NCBI GenBank assembly: GCA_900547255.1
Contig: URGC01000010.1
Location: forward strand, 1-33,313
From: an uncultured Eubacterium sp.
Lineage (GTDB): Bacteria > Bacillota > Clostridia > Lachnospirales > Lachnospiraceae
DNA: 33,313 nt
Reading direction: 5' to 3'
The notes under the pieces were generated by a model. It saw only the letters and a list, made by a program, of their open reading frames with translations, had not been told where the DNA came from and ran no database searches. Below are positions 1 to 7,535 of this stretch, piece by piece (position 1 is the stretch's first letter; each line of letters starts with the position of its first letter). The translations under genes and the position numbers were made by a program.

Positions 1-147
1 GGTGACCGTCAATTATTTTATCCCCTATATTTTACTACAATTAACTTACAAAACGTAGCCGAAAGGCATCAGAAACGAAGCAAACCGGCTACATCAATCA
101 TAACACAAAACAAACAGATGTTCTACAAGAATATCGAAATGTTTTAA
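1..147 (+). other. Possible 3' end of an open frame entering from the left
   Basis: Frame 1 stays open from the window edge to a TAA at 145-147 (48 codons). I do not recognise the residues, and the composition is rich in Asn, Gln and Lys. The same stretch holds a 6-bp inverted repeat (GTAGCC at 55-60, GGCTAC at 87-92), so it could equally be non-coding DNA of the integrative element. Sequence to the left would decide it. Confidence 0.2.
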
Positions 148-440
148 CTGTACATTGAAAACTTCATGAGTTGTATTCACAGTCAACGGACTTTGCGATG
201 ATTCTTAAAGCAATTTAAGCGGAGCAAAGAACAGACACTTCCGTCAAGGGTGGGAGATGATCTCGCGCAGGAGAGGCCCACAGGCAGGTTTCAGTAGTGA
301 GAAATCGGTGCTAAAGAATCCAGACAGTGGATACGTAGAAAACCAAACTAAGAGGACTGGAACAATCTTACTTTAGGAACCGCTTATTGCGGGTAGGAAA
401 GAAGGTGGTTAATGAGAATATTACGAGAGGAGGCAGGACT
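130..440 (+). ncRNA. Hairpin-rich non-coding stretch upstream of excisionase; candidate structured RNA or leader
   Basis: No convincing gene lies here, but stems are dense. A two-tier hairpin pairs CTTTGC (191-196) with GCAAAG (224-229) around CTTAAA-GCAA-TTTAAG (204-219), which has a GNRA-type loop. A nested hairpin pairs GTGGG (250-254) with CCCAC (277-281) around TCTC/GAGA (261-264/271-274). Smaller stems lie at 288-305, 318-332 and 380-392. It ends just before the excisionase ribosome site, so it may be its leader or a separate RNA of the element. I could not match it to a named RNA family. The structure is read by eye, with no energy calculation or covariation. Confidence 0.45.
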
Positions 441-443
441 ACC

Positions 444-635
444 ATGAAAACAGAACTTGATACAAGAGCATTATTAAATGTAAAGGAAATGTGTGAGTAC
501 CTTGGTATTGGACAGACGAAAGCAAGAGAATTGCTTTCCAATCCAGCCAATGGTTTCACAGTAAGAATAGGTAACAGACTATATGCTCATAAGGGCAGAT
601 TAGACCACTGGTTACTGAATCAGATTCTTTCATAA
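444..635 (+). CDS. xis: Excisionase (Xis) of a Tn916/Tn1549-type element
   Basis: This 63-residue protein is a small DNA-binding directionality factor of the Tn916 excisionase type. It would bend the element ends and tip its tyrosine integrase toward excision. Visible features are a winged-helix/MerR-like core with MCEYLGIGQTKARELL (about residues 13-28), then a basic wing (VRIGNRLYAHKGRLDHWL). I chose ATG 444 because GAGGAGG at 427-433 lies 10 bp upstream. An upstream in-frame start at 387 would add 19 residues but runs through the hairpin region. It sits ahead of a broken integrase, so although it looks intact it probably has no cognate partner here. Similar excisionases elsewhere in the genome could still be its partners. 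Family assignment is from recognition of the sequence. Confidence 0.85.
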   Translation: MKTELDTRALLNVKEMCEYLGIGQTKARELLSNPANGFTVRIGNRLYAHKGRLDHWLLNQILS

Positions 636-650
636 TAAGAACACGGAGGA

Positions 651-680
651 GTTTCAAAATGAGAATTCAATTTTTGAAAC
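651..680 (+). promoter_or_regulatory. Perfect 9-bp hairpin after xis
   Basis: GTTTCAAAA (651-659) pairs with TTTTGAAAC (672-680) across a 12-nt loop. It has no T-run, so it is not a classical terminator. It contains the start codon of the possible leader peptide at 659. Confidence 0.4.
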
Positions 681-709
681 GGATTGATAATTGTAAGGTT
701 TTATGGTAG
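659..709 (+). CDS. Possible 16-residue leader peptide between xis and int
   Basis: ATG 659 is preceded by GGAGG (645-649) at a workable 9-bp spacing and runs 16 codons to TAG 707-709, giving MRIQFLKRIDNCKVLW. Its start lies inside a 9-bp hairpin, which could control it or be controlled by its translation. I know of no named family. It may simply be a chance frame in the xis-int spacer. Confidence 0.25.
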   Translation: MRIQFLKRIDNCKVLW

Positions 710-730
710 AATAAGGACGATATTTGGAAT

Positions 731-755
731 CCTTCCTATTCTACACTTAGGAAGG
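731..755 (+). promoter_or_regulatory. Hairpin covering the integrase ribosome site
   Basis: CCTTCCTA (731-738) pairs perfectly with TAGGAAGG (748-755). The right arm overlaps the start of the AAGGAGG ribosome site (752-758) ahead of ATG 764. Folding would restrict integrase translation. Read by eye. Confidence 0.45.
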
Positions 756-763
756 AGGCACAT

Positions 764-1285
764 ATGGGTAAATCCCTTAATGGTAAAGAATTAGGTAAGA
801 CAGAAGCTCAGAAACGAACAGTATGAGGATGAAAAGGCACTCAATGTTGTTACGAAGGACGTAACGCTTGACGAATGGTATGCAATCTGGATGGATACCT
901 GCAAGAAGAATTGCAGAGCCTCCACCAAGGAGACATACGCAGGTCATTATCGCAGAATACAGAAGGCTCTGGGATGGAGAAAGCAATAGACTCTGATTTA
1001 CTTATCAAAAATTCTGCTAAGCAGATTAATACTGTGATTTCTAAAGAGGTTAAGAAAGAACGTGGAGTATTAACGGTAGGTGAAACGGAGCTTTTTTTTA
1101 GCTATGCGAAGGACACATTCTACTACAATTTATATGTAGTGGCAATCGACACAGGAATGCATATTGGTGAGTTGATGGGGTTTCAGTGGTCTGATGTAGA
1201 CTTTGAAAAGAAGGTTGTACGCGTCAGACGTTCCTTATGCTATTTCCGCAAGGATGGCAAATTGTCTAGCATGGTTCGTAGCTAA
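764..1285 (+). pseudogene. int: Broken tyrosine integrase of a Tn916/Tn1549-type element
   Basis: ATG 764 has a good ribosome site and opens as an integrase (MGKSLNGKELGK), but the frame stops after 20 residues at 824-826. A second frame from about 811 carries the Arm/core-binding part (EDEKALNVVTKDVTLDEWYA, then CKKNCRASTKETYAGHYRRI) and stops at 988-990. A third frame carries the start of the catalytic domain (VVAIDTGMHIGELMGFQWSD, then VDFEKKVVRVRR) and stops at 1285. Segments between these blocks seem lost. The first catalytic arginine, normally in a GMRIGEL-type motif, reads His (codon CAT). The second half of the catalytic domain, with HxxR and the nucleophilic Tyr, is absent. The protein cannot be an active recombinase, and the element is probably stranded unless another integrase acts on it. 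Confidence 0.88.
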
Positions 1286-1374
1286 CGTGGAAAGTGTGTG
1301 CAAAGTGTGCAGTAAAGCAATTTGAGACAATAATAAAGGCGTGAAAGCCTTATAAACAGGAGGTTTTAGATACA

Positions 1375-2061
1375 ATGGAACAGTATAAGCAGGAATTTAT
1401 AGATTTCATGGTAGAGAGTGATGTACTTAAGTTTGGTGATTTTACATTAAAGAGTGGAAGAAAATCTCCATTTTTCATGAATGCTGGTGCATATGTAACA
1501 GGTACACAGCTTGCAAGACTTGGTGAGTATTATGCCAAGGCTATTCATGAGACATATGGTGATGATTTCGATGTACTGTTCGGACCAGCTTACAAGGGTA
1601 TTCCTATAAGCGTGGTAACTGCTGTAGCATATGCCAAGCTCTATGGCAAGGAAGTACGTTACTGCTCAGACCGTAAAGAGGAGAAAGACCACGGCGCTGA
1701 TAAGGGCGGTTTCTTAGGAAGCAAGTTAAAAGACGGCGACAGGGTAATAATGATAGAGGATGTCACAACATCAGGCAAGTCAATGGAAGAGACTGTGCCT
1801 AAGGTAAGAGGAGCAGCAGATGTTACAATCAAGGGACTTATGGTTTCACTTAACCGTATGGAAGTAGGTCTTGGCGGCAAGATGAGTGCTCTTGACGAGA
1901 TTAGGGAAAGATATGGATTCCCAACAAGCGCAATCGTATCTATGGCAGATGTTGTTGAACACTTGTACAACAGAGAATGCAATGGCAAGGTAGTCATTGA
2001 TGATGATTTAAAGAAGGCTATTGATGCATATTATGCAGAATATGGCGTTAAAAATGCGTAA
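1375..2061 (+). CDS. pyrE: Orotate phosphoribosyltransferase
   Basis: A cytoplasmic enzyme of pyrimidine synthesis that joins orotate and PRPP to make orotidine 5'-monophosphate. It has 228 residues, normal for the family. The PRPP-binding signature VIMIEDVTTSGKSM lies at about residues 124-137. The flexible-loop region (DRKEEKDHGADKGGFLGSK, about 100-118) supplies conserved Lys and His, and FGPAYKGIP near residue 64 is also typical. The start at ATG 1375 follows AGGAGG. It begins about 90 bp after the dead integrase, so the mobile element ends immediately upstream of a housekeeping gene. No other pyr genes follow; the next genes encode small membrane proteins in the same direction. Confidence 0.95.
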   Translation: MEQYKQEFIDFMVESDVLKFGDFTLKSGRKSPFFMNAGAYVTGTQLARLGEYYAKAIHETYGDDFDVLFGPAYKGIPISVVTAVAYAKLYGKEVRYCSDRKEEKDHGADKGGFLGSKLKDGDRVIMIEDVTTSGKSMEETVPKVRGAADVTIKGLMVSLNRMEVGLGGKMSALDEIRERYGFPTSAIVSMADVVEHLYNRECNGKVVIDDDLKKAIDAYYAEYGVKNA

Positions 2062-2088
2062 TTAAACTGTGTGCAGGAGGAATATTAT

Positions 2089-2241
2089 ATGGATGAGAAG
2101 TTATATAAGAAGATGAAGCACATCGGCGTGAGCAGTCTTGTTATAGGAATTATTACTGTAGCAGTGGCAGTCAGCACAGGCGTTATAATGATAATTAATG
2201 GGGCAAGACTTCTTGCTCATAAGTCGGATCAGTTATTTTAG
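2089..2241 (+). CDS. Small single-pass membrane protein, 50 residues
   Basis: A short frame 27 bp after pyrE, with GCAGGAGG ending 10 bp before ATG 2089. The protein has a basic start (MDEKLYKKMKHIG), then one long hydrophobic span (about residues 12-37, SSLVIGIITVAVAVSTGVIM onward) and a short tail ending in KSDQLF. I do not recognise a family. The ribosome site, the clear membrane span and the tight spacing support a real gene. Its role is unknown. Confidence 0.6.
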   Translation: MDEKLYKKMKHIGVSSLVIGIITVAVAVSTGVIMIINGARLLAHKSDQLF

Positions 2242-2267
2242 TCAGTAATAATGTATCGGAGTAATGG

Positions 2268-2726
2268 ATGAGTAAGAATAGATCAAAGAAAATCCTTGAA
2301 TGGATTCTGTTTCTTGGATATATTGCACTGCTTGTTTACTTCATGTTTTTTGCAGAGAGTCTGGGGAGAACTGGAACAGTAAGTTCAAATAATGGCTACA
2401 GATATAATCTTCGTCCCTTAAAGGAGATAAAAAGATTTATCAGCAATGTAAATACTCTTGGCATGTGGCCTGTATTTCTCAATATAGGCGGCAACATACT
2501 TGCATTTGTTCCATTTGGATATTTTCTGCCATCATTATCGACACATAAACTCAAATTCTTTCAGGTATCCCTGCTCACATTCCAGTTGAGCATCGGAATA
2601 GAGCTTATACAGCTATTGTCCAAGGTTGGAAGCTTTGATGTCGATGACATGATATTAAACACATTAGGGGGCGTAGTGGGATATATTCTGTTTATTATAC
2701 TCAAGGCGGTAAGGCATAGAGGTTAG
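2268..2726 (+). CDS. VanZ-like integral membrane protein
   Basis: A 152-residue VanZ-family protein. VanZ itself gives low-level teicoplanin resistance, but most family members are housekeeping-type membrane proteins of unknown function, so no resistance role should be assumed. About four membrane spans are visible (near residues 10-28, 72-95, 98-118 and 128-148). The family's signature pieces are present: NIGGNILAFVPFGYFLP (about 78-94), then ELIQLL and FDVDDMILNTLGG in the last third. It lies 26 bp after the small membrane protein and reads the same way. Confidence 0.85.
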   Translation: MSKNRSKKILEWILFLGYIALLVYFMFFAESLGRTGTVSSNNGYRYNLRPLKEIKRFISNVNTLGMWPVFLNIGGNILAFVPFGYFLPSLSTHKLKFFQVSLLTFQLSIGIELIQLLSKVGSFDVDDMILNTLGGVVGYILFIILKAVRHRG

Positions 2727-2782
2727 GACAGCCACCGTCTGTTAAAGTGCGTATAGAATTAGTGATAGAGGATATAAATAAT

Positions 2783-3103
2783 ATGCGTATATTCAATAAA
2801 TATAAATTTTCCAATAAAAGTCAGACTGTTGGAGGTGTAATATCCACACTGGTTGATATTGGCTCACTTGCCTGCATTGCAGGTGCGGTGTATATTTCAT
2901 TTAAGAAAAGCGGAGCTGCCGGCATGGAAGTGGGTTCACTTGGAATGCTGGCGATAATGCTTTCAATAATCGGAACTGTCATAGGACTTTTAAGCTTCAA
3001 GGAAGATGACAAGTTCTATACTATGTCATGGATAGGCTCACTGGCAGGAGGACTGCTTACCATATTCATGATATCAGTCATTCTTATGGGACTAGGACTA
3101 TAG
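2783..3103 (+). CDS. Small membrane protein, DUF6142-like
   Basis: I place the start at ATG 2783 (106 residues), preceded by AGAGG at 2767-2771. A GTG at 2747 would add 12 residues and cannot be ruled out. The protein has a polar start with a KYKFSNKSQTVGG stretch, then three hydrophobic spans (about residues 20-38, 47-65 and 80-104) split by a short charged loop (SFKEDDKFY). The pattern resembles DUF6142 proteins, which I recall mainly from Lachnospiraceae, but this is from memory. Its function is unknown. Confidence 0.65.
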   Translation: MRIFNKYKFSNKSQTVGGVISTLVDIGSLACIAGAVYISFKKSGAAGMEVGSLGMLAIMLSIIGTVIGLLSFKEDDKFYTMSWIGSLAGGLLTIFMISVILMGLGL

Positions 3104-3142
3104 GAATATAATTAATAAATATAAGGAATCTGGAGGAAAGAT

Positions 3143-5236
3143 ATGTTTAATGATAATGTTGAGGAGCGTCTCAGCCTTGCTATGGCAAGAATCAATGAGA
3201 TAGCACAAGATACAGAATATACCAATACAATAGATTCATGCTTAAAGGATGCTTATACGGACTATTTCAGACGTGTTGCATCCTTTATTTTGTATGTTGA
3301 TTCTGTTAAAAATATGATTGCATCTGTTGAATATGATAGATTACCGCTTGAAGAATTAAAGGATATCAATGCCAGGTTATATAACGATGTTGCTGGCGAT
3401 AATTATGAGTCAAGCTTTGCCAATCCTGCATATGCGGTTTCAAGGCTTGGCGATGACTATGGACAGCTTATGTCATTTATATACGTTGAGATAAGAAGCC
3501 TTATCGTCTACGCATATGAGTTAAGAGACAGTGAATACACAGCTATAGCGGAAATGTTTGTTGAAGTATATTGCAGTTTCAGTGATGGTATTCCTGAATA
3601 TAAGAATTTAAAAGATATCATATACTGGTATGTGAGCGATTATAGTGATGATTTTGTTGAGTACAGGGTTCGTGAGCAGATTGATGCATCACTTGATTTT
3701 GCAGTTAACATTATTATGAATGCAGACCTTTCGGATATACGTTATCTGTATCGTTTTGGTGAATATATATCAGATAACGAGATTAAGACAAGCATGCATC
3801 TTAACACTCTTACTGATGAGCAGATACATGATATGGCGTATACATTTACAGAAGGATACCGCAAAGGTTTTGAGCTTGGAAGAAAAGATTTATCTAAGAA
3901 AAAAACAGTCAACATAAGATACAGTCTCGGCTTTGAGAGACTTGTGAGAGAAGAGATAAAGCAGTTTAAAGCTCTTGGGCTTGACACAACAATTTACAGG
4001 GCAGCTTCTAACAGCATCAACAAGCGCATGCATATCAAGATTGGATATTTCGGCGCAAGTCCTAATAAGCAGATGGATTATGACCACAGGTTTGACAATG
4101 CGCTGTATGTGGATTCAGCATTTGTGGAAAGAAAGCTTGGCGCACTTAAACTGGCGTATGAGAAGAATACAGAGCTTGCAGGAGTGTTTGGCGGTCCTGC
4201 TGTCATGGAGACATTCGGAGAAGAGCCATTTGAACCAGTTGAGAAGAAGGAATGCTTAAAGCTTGATGCACGCCAGCAGAAGCTCTCAGTAAGATATGAT
4301 AATGAGTCATCAGCAATCGTCAATAACCACATCAAGGGCGAGGAGAGAAGCTTTACTATAATCGCTTATCCGGTTCCAGAGATTGGAAGCGATTATGACG
4401 AGATATTTGACGAGATAGTCGCTATCAATACACTTGATTATGATGTGTATAAGGTTATACAGGAGCATATAATAGCTGCGCTTGACGGCTCAGAGTATGT
4501 TGAGATTAAGGGCGGCAATGGCAATAAGACTGACATGCGTGTATCAATTATGCCAATAGCTGACAAGTCAAGCCAGACGGTATTTGAGAATTGTCTTGCA
4601 GATGTGAATATTCCGCTTGGAGAGGTATTTACATCACCAGTATTAAAGGGTACAGATGGTGTCCTTAATGTAAGTGAGGTATACCTTAATGATTACAGAT
4701 TTAAGAATCTTACTGTGCATTTCAAGGACGGAATGGTTTCAGATTATTCTTGTGATAATTTCGATGATGAGGAGAAGAACAAGGCATTTTTTAAAGAAAA
4801 TGTTCTTTACAGCCACGATACACTGCCAATCGGGGAGTTTGCGATAGGAACGAATACGACTGCTTATATGTGTGCTAGAAAATATGACATATTATATAAG
4901 CTGCCAATTCTGATTGTTGAGAAGATGGGCCCTCATTTCGCTGTTGGTGATACATGTTATTCAAGGTCTGAGGATGTGACTGTATACAATCCTGACGGCA
5001 AGGAGATAATATCGCGGGACAATGAGGTGTCAATACAGCGTAAAACCCAGCCAGAAAAGGCTTATTTTAACTGTCATACAGATATAACTATTCCATATGA
5101 TGAGATAGGCAGAATCACTGCTGTCCACCCGGATGGGGAGAGAATTGACATCATAAGGGATGGAAGATTTGTTCTTGCAGGATGTGATAAGCTTAATGAT
5201 GCATTAGAGGTTGACGTTGACTGCAAAAAAAAGTAA
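3143..5236 (+). CDS. M29-family metallo-aminopeptidase with a long N-terminal extension
   Basis: The 697-residue protein has a C-terminal half matching the thermophilic-type M29 aminopeptidases (AmpS/AmpT), cytoplasmic two-metal exopeptidases. The likely metal ligands and active-site residues are all visible: E494 (IPLGEVFTSP), E565 (PIGEFAIGTN), H598 (GPHFAVGD), H645 and D647 (CHTDITIP), with Tyr near 606. Family members usually have about 370-415 residues, so roughly the first 290 are extra. That part looks mostly helical and acidic, with no signal peptide or membrane span, and I do not recognise it. ATG 3143 follows GGAGG. It lies between the membrane-protein genes and purE on the same strand. 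Confidence 0.85.
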   Translation: MFNDNVEERLSLAMARINEIAQDTEYTNTIDSCLKDAYTDYFRRVASFILYVDSVKNMIASVEYDRLPLEELKDINARLYNDVAGDNYESSFANPAYAVSRLGDDYGQLMSFIYVEIRSLIVYAYELRDSEYTAIAEMFVEVYCSFSDGIPEYKNLKDIIYWYVSDYSDDFVEYRVREQIDASLDFAVNIIMNADLSDIRYLYRFGEYISDNEIKTSMHLNTLTDEQIHDMAYTFTEGYRKGFELGRKDLSKKKTVNIRYSLGFERLVREEIKQFKALGLDTTIYRAASNSINKRMHIKIGYFGASPNKQMDYDHRFDNALYVDSAFVERKLGALKLAYEKNTELAGVFGGPAVMETFGEEPFEPVEKKECLKLDARQQKLSVRYDNESSAIVNNHIKGEERSFTIIAYPVPEIGSDYDEIFDEIVAINTLDYDVYKVIQEHIIAALDGSEYVEIKGGNGNKTDMRVSIMPIADKSSQTVFENCLADVNIPLGEVFTSPVLKGTDGVLNVSEVYLNDYRFKNLTVHFKDGMVSDYSCDNFDDEEKNKAFFKENVLYSHDTLPIGEFAIGTNTTAYMCARKYDILYKLPILIVEKMGPHFAVGDTCYSRSEDVTVYNPDGKEIISRDNEVSIQRKTQPEKAYFNCHTDITIPYDEIGRITAVHPDGERIDIIRDGRFVLAGCDKLNDALEVDVDCKKK

Positions 5237-5287
5237 AATAAATTAGTATATTTTGATGCGACATAGGTTGCAGAATGGAGGAAAGAT

Positions 5288-5788
5288 ATGGCACAAGTTG
5301 GAATTGTTATGGGAAGTGATTCTGATATGCCTGTTATGGCTAAGGCAGCAGATATCCTTGAAGAGTTAGGTATATCGTATGAGATGACTATTATCTCTGC
5401 ACACAGAGAACCAGATGTTTTCTTTGAATATGCCAATACTGCTGAAGCTAAAGGTTTTAAGGTGATTATCGCTGGAGCAGGTATGGCAGCTCATTTGCCA
5501 GGTATGTGCGCAGCAATTTTCCCAATGCCAGTAATTGGAATACCAATGCATACAACATCTTTAGGTGGAAGGGATTCGTTATATTCTATAGTGCAGATGC
5601 CTTCTGGAATTCCTGTTGCAACTGTTGCAATTAACGGGGGAGCTAATGCAGGACTTCTTGCAGCCAAGATACTTGCGACATCTGATGCTAAGCTTCTTGA
5701 AAAGCTTAAGGCATACAGCCAGGGCTTAAAGGAAAGCGTTCAGAAGAAGGATGCAAGATTACAGGAAGTTGGATATAAGAATTATTAA
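5288..5788 (+). CDS. purE: N5-carboxyaminoimidazole ribonucleotide mutase
   Basis: A purine-synthesis enzyme that moves the carboxylate of N5-CAIR to give CAIR. It is cytoplasmic and usually octameric. The 166-residue length is that of class I PurE. Conserved blocks are GSDSDMPVM (residues 9-17), SAHREPD with the catalytic His (about 38-44), and GAGMAAHLPGM (about 63-73), where most relatives read GAGGAAHLPGM. In the bacterial route PurK makes the N5-CAIR substrate; no purK is seen here, so it must lie elsewhere or a class II type reaction applies. GGAGG precedes ATG 5288. It is separated from purM by a 120-bp gap, while purM-purN-purD are tightly packed. Confidence 0.95.
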   Translation: MAQVGIVMGSDSDMPVMAKAADILEELGISYEMTIISAHREPDVFFEYANTAEAKGFKVIIAGAGMAAHLPGMCAAIFPMPVIGIPMHTTSLGGRDSLYSIVQMPSGIPVATVAINGGANAGLLAAKILATSDAKLLEKLKAYSQGLKESVQKKDARLQEVGYKNY

Positions 5789-5908
5789 AACAATGTGAGT
5801 TGTAGAAGCCCCATATGCGGTTGTGCCTGCACAAACGCATTTTAGGCCTGTTGAAACTTACATCTTAAACAAGAAAATATATGTGCAGGGCACAGAAAAG
5901 AGGATAAT
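5789..5908 (+). promoter_or_regulatory. purE-purM gap with a long-range inverted repeat
   Basis: GTGCCTGCACA (5823-5833) can pair with TGTGCAGGGCAC (5882-5893) with one bulged base, enclosing about 48 nt that end just before the purM ribosome site. I could not match it to the purine, PRPP or other riboswitches I know. It could be a leader, a processing site or chance. No promoter was recognised. Confidence 0.3.
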
Positions 5909-6934
5909 ATGGATTACAAGAAGGCTGGAGTAGATATAGAAGCTGGATACAAGTCAGTAGAGCTTATGAAGGATGCAGTTAAGTCAACATTAAGACCAGA
6001 GGTTCTCGGAGGAATCGGCGGTTTCTCTGGAGCATTCTCACTTGCTAAGATTAAGGAGATGGAGGAGCCAATCATTTTATCAGGTACAGATGGATGCGGA
6101 ACTAAGGTTAAGCTTGCATTTATCATGGACAAGCATGACACAATTGGTATAGATGCAGTTGCAATGTGCGTTAATGATGTTGCATGTGCTGGTGGTGAGC
6201 CACTTTTCTTTCTTGATTACATTGCATGTGGCAAGAACTATCCAGAGAAGATAGCAACTATCGTTGGCGGTGTTGCTGAAGGATGCAGACAGTCAGAATG
6301 TGCACTTATCGGTGGCGAGACAGCAGAGCATCCTGGTCTTATGCCAGCAGATGAATATGACCTTGCAGGATTTGCTGTAGGTGTTGTAGAGAAGAAAGAT
6401 TTAATAACAGGAGAGAATATCAAGCCAGGTGATACACTTATCGGTATCGCATCAAGCGGTGTACACAGCAATGGATTCTCACTTGTAAGAAGCGTATTTA
6501 CAATTACAGAGGAATCTCTTAATACATATTATGATTCACTTGGAACAACTCTTGGAGAGGCTTTACTTGCTCCTACTAAGATATATGTAAAGACTATGAA
6601 GTCAATCAAGAATGCAGGCGTTAAGGTTAAGGGATGCAGCCATATCACAGGTGGCGGTTTCTATGAGAATATTCCAAGAATGCTTCCAGATGGAGTAAGA
6701 GCAGTTGTCAAGAAGGACAGCTACAAGATTCCACCTATCTTTGAGATGTTACAGAAGGATGGAGACATCGAGGAGACAATGATGTACAACACATTCAACA
6801 TGGGTCTTGGTATGGTTCTTGCAGTTGATCCGGCAGATGTTGATAAGACTCTTGAGGCAATCAAGGCAGCAGGAGAAGAGGGATACGTAGTTGGTTCTGT
6901 TGAAGCAGGAGAGAAGGGAGTTACATTATGCTAA
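5909..6934 (+). CDS. purM: Phosphoribosylformylglycinamidine cyclo-ligase (AIR synthetase)
   Basis: Makes aminoimidazole ribonucleotide from FGAM with ATP in purine synthesis. The 341 residues match the family norm. Visible signatures are GTDGCGTKVKLAF (about 59-71) and CVNDVACAGGEPLFFLDYIA (about 88-107), with a conserved Asp/Glu set. Further blocks are GGETAEHPGLM (about 137-147), SSGVHSNGFSLVR (about 183-195) and HITGGGFYENIPRM (about 247-260). Its last codons overlap the start of purN by 7 bp, which suggests translational coupling. The ribosome site is GAGGA shortly before ATG 5909. Confidence 0.96.
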   Translation: MDYKKAGVDIEAGYKSVELMKDAVKSTLRPEVLGGIGGFSGAFSLAKIKEMEEPIILSGTDGCGTKVKLAFIMDKHDTIGIDAVAMCVNDVACAGGEPLFFLDYIACGKNYPEKIATIVGGVAEGCRQSECALIGGETAEHPGLMPADEYDLAGFAVGVVEKKDLITGENIKPGDTLIGIASSGVHSNGFSLVRSVFTITEESLNTYYDSLGTTLGEALLAPTKIYVKTMKSIKNAGVKVKGCSHITGGGFYENIPRMLPDGVRAVVKKDSYKIPPIFEMLQKDGDIEETMMYNTFNMGLGMVLAVDPADVDKTLEAIKAAGEEGYVVGSVEAGEKGVTLC

Positions 6935-7515
6935 GAATTGCAGTTATGGTATCTGGCGGAGGAACTAATCTTCAGGCTATTATTGATGCAATCAAGTCTG
7001 GTGAGATTACTAATACACAGATAGCGGCAGTTATAAGCAATAATGCTAATGCATACGCTCTCACAAGAGCAAAAGAGAATGGCATCAAGGCCATGTGCAT
7101 ATCACCTAAGGATTATGCGAGCAGAGATGAATTTAATGAGGCACTTCTTAATGAAGTTAACAGCCTTTCAGTTGATTTAATAGTATTAGCGGGATTCCTT
7201 GTTAAGATTCCAGAGAAGATGGTTCATGAGTATTCACACAGAATTATCAATATCCATCCATCTTTGATTCCTTCATTCTGCGGAGTTGGATTTTATGGAC
7301 TTAAAGTTCATGAAGCGGCACTTGCAAAAGGTGTCAAGGTCACAGGTGCGACAGTACACTATGTTGATGAGGGAATGGATACAGGAGAGATAATTTTCCA
7401 GAAAGCTGTTGAGGTTCTTCCGGGCGATACTCCTGAAATCTTACAGAGAAGAGTTATGGAACAGGCAGAGTGGAAGCTTCTTCCAGCTGCTATTAATATG
7501 ATTGCTAACAAATAA
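6928..7515 (+). CDS. purN: Phosphoribosylglycinamide formyltransferase
   Basis: Transfers a formyl group from 10-formyl-tetrahydrofolate to GAR in purine synthesis. It has 195 residues, normal for PurN. Conserved parts are VSGGGTNLQAI near the start, IINIHPSLIPSF (Asn and His of the active site, about residues 106-117) and HYVDEGMDTGEI (catalytic Asp, about 148-159). The segment after HPSL reads FCGVGFYGLKVHEA, as in many clostridial PurN proteins, rather than the enterobacterial FPG form. It starts inside the last codons of purM, and purD begins 20 bp after its stop. Confidence 0.95.
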   Translation: MLRIAVMVSGGGTNLQAIIDAIKSGEITNTQIAAVISNNANAYALTRAKENGIKAMCISPKDYASRDEFNEALLNEVNSLSVDLIVLAGFLVKIPEKMVHEYSHRIINIHPSLIPSFCGVGFYGLKVHEAALAKGVKVTGATVHYVDEGMDTGEIIFQKAVEVLPGDTPEILQRRVMEQAEWKLLPAAINMIANK

Positions 7516-7535
7516 TATACGAAAGGGCAGAGATT

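Noticed and set aside
1..440. Group II intron or riboswitch
   Set aside because: No domain V-like hairpin, no intron-encoded protein and no match to a riboswitch core that I know; left as an unnamed structured region.
2268..2726. Glycopeptide resistance gene vanZ
   Set aside because: No vanR, vanS, vanH, vanA or vanX genes are near; VanZ-like proteins are widespread in Clostridia without a resistance role.
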